The position numbers and the translations under genes are program-made. A stretch of 64,000 nucleotides of DNA from Fulvia fulva (taxonomy: Eukaryota; Ascomycota; Dothideomycetes; Mycosphaerellales; Mycosphaerellaceae), in contig NC_063022.1 of the NCBI RefSeq assembly GCF_020509005.1, positions 1,302,001 through 1,366,000 on the forward strand, written 5' to 3'. Positions 56,101 through 64,000 of this stretch are shown here, one piece after another. Each line of letters starts with the position of its first letter. Positions within the stretch are counted from its first letter, which is position 1. A model generated the notes under the pieces. The model had not been told where the DNA came from and searched no databases. It saw nothing but the letters and a program-made list of their open reading frames with translations.

Positions 56101-57907
56101 AGGGGGGAAGAAGCTAGCGATCGACACTAATAGTAATAGAGCTAATTACGGAGCAAATTCAGACCCTCTAGCACTACGGTAGGAACCGAGCGGCGTCCTT
56201 ACTATCCCTCGACATCGTAGGAGCCTTCGACAACGTCTTATACTAAAGGCTAATATATATCCTATAGTAGAAAGGCATCCCCTAGTAGGTAACGACGTTC
56301 GTCTACTCCTTTCTCTAGGAACGGACGACATACCTAGTCCTAGGAAGGTATACGTCCGACCCGGTAAAGGTAGAGGCTAGAATACCTTAGGGATCTACTC
56401 TCTCCCCTATCCTGTTTCTAATATTTATGTCTAATCTAATCCCCCTACTCACCTCTCCGCAAACCTTAGTATTAGGGTTCGTAGACGATATAAACATCCT
56501 AGCCTAGTTAGACTCGATAGAAGAGAACTATCGCCTCCTTAAAGATAGGCATAAGAAATGCGAGGAGTAGGCAAAGAAGTATAGTGCCCGGTTCGCCCCT
56601 AAAAAGTACTAACTTATATACTTTAGTAAAGCGAGAATATACTATAATATAAAGGCGGCGGTAAGAATCTAAGGCTACAAGACTAAGCTATTAGCGGAGC
56701 TACGAGTACTAGGGATCTAGCTCGACCTAAAGCTAAGCTAGAATATATAGATTAAGAAAGCCTAGAGTCGAGCGTAAGTCAATAAAGCCTCGATAAAGAG
56801 GCTTACGGCATCTATATAGGGAGTAACATTTGATAAGGTAAGAGTAATATATAAGGCGATCGTTAGACTAGCTATGTTATACGGGGCACAGATTTAGGGA
56901 ATAGGAGGCGTAGGCAAGCCGATCCTAAAACGGATAGAGCAACTCCTAAATAGGACATAGGTAGGCAACCTACGTAGGGTACTAGGCGTATATAAGACAA
57001 CGTTAATAAGCACGGTAGAAATGGAGACAGGAACACTACTAATCGGCTAGTACATCCGGGGAATAGAAATTTAATACGCGGCAAAGACGACAGATTACCT
57101 AGTATAAACTACGATCTAGGAGGTAAAGAATAAGATAGAAAGCCGCTACCGGAGAGGGGCCGGACATAGGACAAGCTAAAAAGAGGATGACCTTACTACC
57201 TTTACGGCCGTATAGACAAGTACCGAATGGCTAGTACAAAAAGAGGAGGAGCGTAGGACTCGCTAGGCCGGCGGGAGCAAGGCTAAGACCTAAAGCCTAG
57301 CGGAATAGATAGCGAGCTACCTATAGGAGTAGGACTAGAAAAGGAAGCCCCCTAAGACAATAGGCCCGATAGCGCTCCGAGCCTTCTAGAGACATAATTA
57401 CTAGCTATATAGGGACCTAACAAGGGCCGAAGCAAGTATAGTAATCTAAATTAGGTCCGAATATATTAGATTAAGGGCCTACCTATATAGGAGACGCGTA
57501 CTAGACATCTATAGCCTAGCCTACTAGTGTAGCTACGTATCGCAAAACCTAGAACATATACTACTACGATGCCCGTAGTAGGCGAGAGGTAGGGGAAATT
57601 AGAGGCACTAAGCGGGAAGGAGAGACTATAAGTTAATTATTAGGGACAAAGGTAACATTCGCCGAATCTCTCGGTAGATACTATAGTAGGGATACCTCTA
57701 GTAGTTTAGCCTCGCTAGCAAGACGGAGGAGTGGATAGATAAGAGGCGGAAGCTAGGGGGGTTGTAGATAGGGTAGTCATTAGGGCAGGCCTATAACACT
57801 AGCGTACCCCTAATAAGGGAAATTTAAGACGACAACTAGGAGGGAAAGACAGGCGGGAAGGAGGAGGGGTTTTTACTAACACGGTTTCCCCTCTATATAT
57901 ACGAAAA
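56101..57907 (+). mobile_element. LINE-3: 5'- and 3'-truncated RIPed copy
   Basis: Plus-strand RT remnant starting inside the palm: SLDIVGAFDNVL, STLSPILFL, GFVDDINILA and FAPKKY, then the C-terminal region. It lies against gypsy-2 at about 56100. Its 3' part is cut at 57907 by the copia-2 LTR, in the conserved 3' region (GGGGTTTTTACTAACACGG). Confidence 0.78.
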
Positions 57908-58141
57908 TGTTGAGAACATACAGGCCGCAGGACAAGCATGTGGGTGTGGGTGTGTCATGTGACTAAATCACGTGACTAGGGTTTGCCAGCCCATGGGCTA
58001 GTAAACATCCGGACACCTAGCATCCACCTACACTAACACCGGCGATACTGTATGTAGATACACGCTATCCCATTGGGTCCTTCTTCGTCTTTTGTGTGAT
58101 CCGCCGTCTTCCACTGCTGCGCAACTCGTACCTGTTTAACA
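57908..58141 (+). repeat. 5' LTR of copia-2
   Basis: Matches the split LTR at 44267-47409 in complement and has the same 234-bp length. Confidence 0.82.
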
Positions 58142-58156
58142 GGTTATGAGCCCGGG
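58142..58156 (+). promoter_or_regulatory. Primer binding site of copia-2
   Basis: GGTTATGAGCCCGGG directly follows the LTR. It complements the anticodon stem-loop of initiator-Met tRNA, so priming would use a cleaved half-tRNA, as established for Drosophila copia. Confidence 0.7.
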
Positions 58157-58590
58157 TTAGCAACTCGGTGTTTCACCCTCGACAAAGTCGTATTAGAGTT
58201 ATTCCTCTTCAGAACAAAAGGAAGGCAGACTGGAGGCCGCACCCGCATTGCATAGGAAGCTACAGCCGTGCTGTAGGTGTATATAAGACGTGAAAGAGCC
58301 TAGTGAGGCACTGTCAGACTCCGAGTCAGGGAGCCTGTGCCAATACCTCAGACAAGTGGGCGAGCTTACTGAGAAGAGTCGCTCTCCGGACATCGCGTTC
58401 GTATCGACTAACTGTTCATTCTGAGAGAGCCGCAGTGTCTCAGAAACCCCCTCTGCTGAGAGAGTTACGCTACAGTGTCTCAGCACCAACATCAACCTCG
58501 CGTTCGGTTTATCCTATTTCGATCCGATCGCGTACGACCGAATACATCCTGTTACCTGAGGGCAGCCAACCTGTCCCTCAACTTACAAAA

Positions 58591-59073
58591 ATGGAGAACG
58601 AGACTGGGTTTATAAGAAAGAGAGCAGCACCTCTTCTGACAAGAGAGAACCACGAAACATGGTTCAAGCTGATGAGAATACACCTGGTATCAAAGCAGGT
58701 TAACTGGGTCCTCGAGGACATCATTACGGACATTCCCGCTGCAACCCTAGCGACACCCTCTGCATCATCGGAGTCATCCCTTCCTTTGGATCAAGCGATA
58801 AGGAAGGCATCGTACAGACGGCACAATGCAACGGCCCTGTATGAGATGTACATCTGTCTGTCGACAGATGACCAAGAGATGACATACGAGATCCGGCATG
58901 CGAAGGAGTTGTGGGAATGGGCTGAAGCCAAATACAAGAGAAGACTTCTCGCTACTGGAAGAAGTTTGCTTCAGCAATACACCAATTTCGTGATGACAGA
59001 GGACCAGTCAATAGATGACGCCTGGCAGGAGCTTAGCTCAATTGCAAGGAGGGCTGTTTCAATCTCGCCTTAG
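58591..59073 (+). pseudogene. copia-2 gag, N-terminal part
   Basis: The probable start is MENETGFIRKRAAPLL at 58591; the frame is open upstream to 58303 within the leader. Copia-type gag motifs are present (NHETWFKLMRIHLVSKQ and AKELWEWAEAKYKRR). The stop at 59071-59073 is a TAG that interrupts the gag domain; the same frame continues afterwards. Confidence 0.75.
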
Positions 59074-59169
59074 TTCCAAGACATCAAGACTGAGGACAGA
59101 AAGATCCAGCAACTCTTAGCAGCTCTGCCAGACTCATTTGGCTCAATTCGCGATGCAATTGATGCCCAG

Positions 59170-60762
59170 GTGAATCTCTCACCACAAGACATTCTTGCAA
59201 TCCTTAGGGAGAAGCAAGAATCAATGATTCATCAAGGGACAGCCATGTTCGCTAAGAAGGGTTTCCAGGGCAAGCTCACGTGCCATCTCTGCAATGGTGA
59301 CCATTTTATGAGCAAGTGCCCACACCTTTCTGCAGCTCAGCAGGCTGTTAGGAACAAGGACAAACCAGCTAGGGTTACCTACCCTGCTAAGAGACAACCG
59401 TCACCACCTCGTAGGAGGTCATCATCACCAAACCTTCGTGATGTCCTCAAGGTGATGACGGACCTTGCAAAGCAGATGAAGGAGAGCCGCAAGCCAAAGG
59501 CCTCCTCTAGTAAGCCTGCAAGGGCCCATGCGACCCAGGAAGACGCATCAGACTCTGAGATACCATCAGAAGATGATGATGTTGATGAGGTTGCCCATTC
59601 CACTGTAGAAGCCAAAGGCAAGTACCCCTCGTCCGAGTGGTTGCTTGACTCTTGTGCATCATCACATATGACTGACCAAGATTCACTATTCAGGACACTG
59701 AAGCCTCTTCAAAAGAGGAAGTGGATCAAGGTTGGGGGTGGCTATCTACAAGCTACACATATGGGAAGTGCAGTAATGGGTGGTCCTTCTGGAAAGCAAA
59801 TTGTCTTAGAAAATGTCCTGTTTGTTCCTGGCCTTGGAGTTAGTCTTGTTTCGTGGAATCAGTTCAGCCAACAGTTTGCTGTCCAACCACCCAGTTTCAC
59901 CCTAAAATCCTTGTCTGGTAAACCCGTTGTCCAGACCAAACTTCGAGGAGGAGTACCGTTTATCCACTCGATCTCGGAAATTCTTGAGCCACAGCATGCT
60001 GGCATACTCTCTCAAGAACGTGACGGTACCGCTATGGCTAACACTGAGTCCGAAGATCAGTGGGAGCTATGGCATAGAAGGTGTGCACACCTTAGCAAGG
60101 GACTGCTAAGAAACCTGTATAGAGTCACTGACAAGAAAGATCCCATTCCTGTTCCTTCTGAACACCAGATTTGCAAGGTCCGCTCCCTTGCAAACATGAG
60201 GAAGTTCAAAGGACCTGCCACAGAGAGGAAAGGGGAGAGGCTGGCCCTCATCTCCATTGACATCTGTGGGCCTTTTCAGGGCGCAGTCTCTAGGCTAGGA
60301 TACAAATATTGGCTTGAGATTGTAGACAACTTCTCTAGGAAGAAGTGGGTAATCCCTTTGAAGGCCAGGAGCGACGCTCCTGCAGCCCTACGGGATTGGA
60401 AGGTCCAGGCAGAACGGCAGTCAAGGTGCTTTCTGTCTGCGATCCGCAGTGATGGTGCAAAGGAAATTCTCGCCTTGCTAAAAGAGTGGGAGAAGGAGTT
60501 TGGCACTCAGATGGACACAACTGATGCCTACAACTCTCTTCAGAATGGACCTGTGGAAAGGTCAATTCAAGCCTCTGAGAACACAGTCCGGGCTATGCTT
60601 AAAGACTCTGGCATGCCAGTTGAGTTCTGGCCAGAAGCTTTGCAAGCACAGACTGTGATCAGAAACAGACTGCCTAATGGTCCGATCATTGATGGTATTG
60701 CTCTTTCACTAGAAGTAGCCTTTACTGGCCAAGTACCGTCAGTCGACCATTTCCGCGTCTAG
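59170..60762 (+). pseudogene. copia-2 nucleocapsid, protease and integrase
   Basis: Order: zinc knuckle CHLCNGDHFMSKC (about 59281-59319); a basic linker; aspartic protease with LLDSCASSH (about 59641); the pre-integrase zinc region (LWHRRCAHLSKG; the first Cys of the CxxC pair is present in CKVRSLA but the second now reads Arg); integrase core with ALISIDICGPF (first Asp), IRSDGAKE (second Asp) and QNGPVERSIQ (Glu). Ends at a TAG at 60760-60762, where VWGCKA would be expected, so TGG has become TAG. Confidence 0.8.
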
Positions 60763-60774
60763 GGATGCAAAGCT

Positions 60775-61434
60775 GTGGTCTATGTAGACCCAAGAGCCCA
60801 ACCTCAAGGCTTGAGGAGAGACAAGTTGATGAACCGAGGAAAAGAAGCCGTGTTTGTGGGCTACTCAGAAAACACCACAAAACAATGGCTGTTCTGGGAT
60901 CCCGACATGAAAGCTGTAAAAGCGCATAGTCACGTCGACTGGTTTGAGAATGAGAAGGGGGGAGATATAGATCTTGGTATCACCTTCACTAACCAGCCGA
61001 GTCGAGCGCCACAGCGCAATCCTGTTAGGAGGAAGCCCTTTGGGGCGAAATTTTCCGATAGGGGATTATCAGAAACACCGTTACGAAGGCCAGGAGAAAA
61101 TATTGAGGCGGTTTCAACACTGTCGAAGGCCGATAACGGTGGATCTATACAGAACCTACCCAAGTCATCAACACCACAGCAACCGCTGTTTGTGCAACTT
61201 CCCCCTCCCCCAAAGGACATTGGGGAATACCAGAAGTTTGGAGATCAGGGTACTCCAATGAAAGAAAAAGAAGATGTCGTTCAGTTCGACCCATCTAAAC
61301 ACCTAGCGCCACCTCAGGTTGCAGGCAACAAGAGGTCAAGGGGGGACGGAGATGATAACTCTGAAGAGCATGAGGCTAAACACCATAAGGCTCTTATCGC
61401 CCAGATGTTCCATCTAGACCCTACAATGAGCTAG
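60775..61434 (+). pseudogene. copia-2 integrase C-terminal region and linker
   Basis: Same frame as the preceding block. It contains KEAVFVGYSENTTKQWLFWD, typical of the copia integrase C-terminus, then a disordered Pro/Ser-rich linker. Ended by TAG at 61432-61434 (probably TGG before VEEILND). Confidence 0.75.
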
Positions 61435-61509
61435 GTAGAGGAGATTCTGAACGACGTGGAAGAACATGCATTTGCTGCTGTTGGGCAGGCCATAGCCTAT
61501 TAGCAGGAA

Positions 61510-62192
61510 GTGCCAATCCCAAAGTCCTATAAGGCAGCCGTAGGAGACCCCGAATGGGGACATATGTGGAGAGAGGCAATCGAGAACGAACTTATTGCCT
61601 TAGTAAGTAACAACACCTGGGAAGCAGTTGTACCGCCAAAGGGTGCGAATCTAATTACTTCTAGGTGGGTCTTTGATGTGAAAAGAATGATTAGTGGAGC
61701 CATTGAGAAGTTCAAGGCAAGACTAGTTGTAAGAGGGTTTTCACAGAAATATGGGGTTGACTTCGAAGAGACCTTTGCACCTACTGTTAGACATGATACT
61801 CTCCGAGTATTCATGGCAGTAGTGTGTAAGAGAGATCTCGAGATGCACCTAGTGGATGTGAATAATGCTTTTACCCAAAGCAGCCTCCTTGAAGACATCT
61901 ACATGATCCCACCCCCAGGAGTTGAAGCACCTCCAAACATAGTGTTTAAGGTCCTACGAAGCCTTTATAGGCTTAAGCAAGCAGCTAGAGACTAGAACAA
62001 GCTCTATATTGCGAAGCTAGAGAAGATTGGATTTACCCAGTCCCAGGTAGATCCATGCCTACTTGTCTATACGGATAGAGACCTTATGGTCCTTACCTAT
62101 GTGGATGACATACCTATTATAGCTCCGAAGCTTCTAGATGTTTAGTAGTTTAAGGCTGAGCTTAGAAAAGTGTTTAAGATTAAAGATCTTAA
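61510..62192 (+). pseudogene. copia-2 reverse transcriptase, truncated
   Basis: RT blocks WVFDVKRMISGAIEKFKARL, LVDVNNAFTQSSL and YRLKQAARD, a TAG, then VDPCLLVY and the catalytic YVDDI (about 62098). The frame breaks off at the inversion junction at about 62192. Confidence 0.78.
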
Positions 62193-64000
62193 GTTCGTAG
62201 GACCTTAAATACTATATTTAGAGGTGCTTTAACTCCTAGGGGTGGGATTATATAGATGTCTTTAAGAAGGCTACTTTAGGTAAAAGCATTATTTACATCT
62301 ACTAGGTGTATCTCGAGATCTCTCTTATACACTACTACTAGAAATACTCGGAGAGTATTATGTCTAACAGTAGGTGTAAAGGTCTCTTCGAAGTCAACCC
62401 TATATTTCTATAAAAACTCTCTTATAACTAGTCTTGCCTTAAACTTCTTAATAGCTCTACTAATCATTCTTTTCACATTAAAGACCCACCTAGAAGTAAT
62501 TAGATTCGTACCCTTTGGCGGTACAACTACTTCCTAGGTGTTGTTACTTGCTAAGGCAATAAGTTCGTTCTCGATTACCTCTCTCTATATATATCCCTAT
62601 TCGGGGTCACCTACGGCTACCTTATAGGACTTTAGGATTAGGACTTCCTACTAATAGGCTATAGCCTGCCTAATAGTAGCAAATGTATATTCTTCTACGT
62701 CGTTTAGAATCTCCTCTACCTAGCTTATTGTAGGGTCTAGATAGAATATCTAGGCGATAAGAGCCTTATAGTGTTTAGCCTTATACTCTTTAGAGTTATT
62801 ATCTCCGTCCCCCCTTAACCTCTTATTGCCTATAACCTAAGGTGGCGCTAGGTATTCGGATAGGTCGAACTGAACGACATCTTCTTTTTCTTTTATTAGA
62901 GTACCCTAATCTCTAAACTTCTAGTATTCCCTAATGTCCTTTAGGGGAGGGGGAAGTTATACAAATAGCGGTTGCTATAGTGTTAATAACTTAGGTAGGT
63001 TCGGTATAGATCCACCGTTATTGGCCTTCGATAGTGTTAAAACCGCCTTAATATTTTCTCTTAGCCTTCGTAACGGTGTCTCTAATAATCCCCTATCGGA
63101 AAATTTCGCCCTAAAGGGCTTCCTCCTAACGGGATTACGCTGTAGCGCTCGACTCGGCTAGTTAGTGAAGGTGATACCAAGATCTATATCTCCCCCCTTC
63201 TTATTCTTAAACTAGTCGACGTGACTATACGCTTTTATTACTTTTATGTCGGGATCCTAGAACAGCTATTATTTTGTAGTGTTTTCTAAGTAGCCTAAAA
63301 ACACGGCTTCTTTTCCTCGGTTTATTAACTTGTCTCTCCTCAAGCCTTGAGGTTAGGCTCTTAGGTCTATATAGACTATAGCTTTACATCCCTAGACGCG
63401 GAAATAGTCGACTAATGGTACTTGGCTAGTAAAGGCTTCTTCTAGTAAAAGAGCAATACTATTTATAATCGGACTATTAGATAGTCTATTTCTGATTACA
63501 GTCTATACTTATAAAGCTTCTAGCTAGAACTTAACTAGTATACTAGAGTCTTTAAGTATAGCCCGGACTATGTTCTTAGAGGCTTGAATTGACCTTTCTA
63601 TAGGTCCATCTTAAAGAGAGTTATAGGCATTAGTTATGTCTATCTAAGTACTAAACTCCTTCTCCTACTCTTTTAGTAAGGCGAGAATTTCCTTTATACT
63701 ATTACTACGGATCGTAGAGAGAAAGCACCTTGACTACCGTTCTACCTAGACCTTCTAATCCCGTAGGGCTATAGGAGCGTCGCTCCTAGCCTTTAAAGGG
63801 ATTGCCTACTTCTTCCTAGAGAAGTTGTCTATAATCTCAAGCCAATATTTATATCCTAGCCTAGAGACTACGCCCTGAAAAGGCCTATAGATATTAATAG
63901 AGACAAGGGCTAGCCTTTCTCCTTTTCTCTCTATAGTAGGTCCCTTAAACCTCCTTATATTAGCAAGGGAGCATACCTTATAACTTAGGTGTTTAGAAGG
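62193..64000 (-). mobile_element. Inverted, heavily RIPed copia-2-family copy (RT to integrase), continues past window
   Basis: The complement of this stretch matches copia-2 from about 61962 back to about 60180: the RT block, the integrase C-terminus, then the integrase core. It differs by abundant CpA-to-TpA changes in all CpA contexts. No open frame. It runs out of the window. Confidence 0.85.

Larger units (their letters stand above)
57908..62192 (+). mobile_element. Ty1/Copia retrotransposon copia-2, 5' LTR to RT, little RIP
   Basis: 5' LTR at 57908-58141 (234 bp, TGTTGAGAACATAC to TTTAACA), then a primer binding site and gag-pol in one frame broken only by a few TAG codons (about 59071, 60760, 61432, 61501, 61993). 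The element stops at about 62192 inside the RT, after the catalytic region, where an inverted copy begins; RNase H and 3' LTR are absent. Codon use is ordinary, so RIP has only started here. Confidence 0.85.

Noticed and set aside
57908..62192. Reassigned TAG codon (all interruptions of copia-2 are TAG)
   Set aside because: Ordinary genes in the window do not use in-frame TAG, other elements here also have TAA from CAA, and the pattern is that of CpA-to-TpA mutation.
62934..63161. Plus-strand frame of 75 codons near the right edge
   Set aside because: Antisense to the inverted copia linker region; similar antisense frames exist opposite copia-2 at 60930-61220.

Overview
The window is nuclear DNA of a filamentous ascomycete. 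The short (about 50-60 nt) GT-AG introns, a PDR-type ABC transporter, a subgroup-C type chitinase with LysM modules and the F-box protein style suggest a Dothideomycete (Capnodiales/Mycosphaerellales-like), but the species cannot be fixed from sequence alone. It splits sharply at about 18.43 kb into a genic left part with normal codon-like composition and a right part, to the end of the window, that is one continuous nest of transposons. Most of that nest is riddled with CpA-to-TpA (TpG-to-TpA) changes, the signature of repeat-induced point mutation (RIP).

Left part (1-18,430), with every supported gene on the minus strand. Two related F-box genes (226-1036 and 1641-2400) each carry the same 5-bp insertion, which turns a TA into TACAGTA inside the coding frame; this looks like a Tc1/mariner excision scar in both. 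A complete two-exon PDR-family ABC transporter follows (2961-7701), then a Gln-rich orphan protein (8993-10636), repeat-bearing spacers, a four-exon orphan with hydrophobic segments at both ends (11966-13200), and a large secreted chitinase gene (13251-18427). The chitinase has lost its 5' end at the edge of the transposon block and also shows one destroyed splice donor and one frameshift, so it is scored as a pseudogene.

Right part (18,431-64,000). The layers, oldest first, are: a heavily RIPed Ty3/Gypsy element (gypsy-0), now in scattered pieces; three Fot1/pogo DNA transposons (18491-20360 full length; 20936-22072 and 36661-37797 sharing one internal deletion); a 7.2-kb chromodomain Gypsy element with both LTRs (25505-32726); a Copia element with both LTRs (38303-43923); a second copy of the chromodomain element (48056-56100); two further Copia copies of another family in opposite orientations (57908-62192 and 62193-64000), plus part of a third (44267-48055); and three LINE copies (44453-47347, 51336-54734, 56101-57907). 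Target-site duplications give many of the insertion boundaries to the base.

The most unusual items are: a 2.37-kb LTR retroelement (32941-35307) with identical LTRs that carries gag but no pol, and has an antisense Cys-rich/coiled-coil gene where pol should be; the precise reading-frame evidence that the 14.6-kb segment between the two inverted pogo deletion derivatives has been flipped; the twin TACAGTA scars in the F-box genes; and the un-RIPed LINE with an open 849-codon frame inside RIPed DNA.
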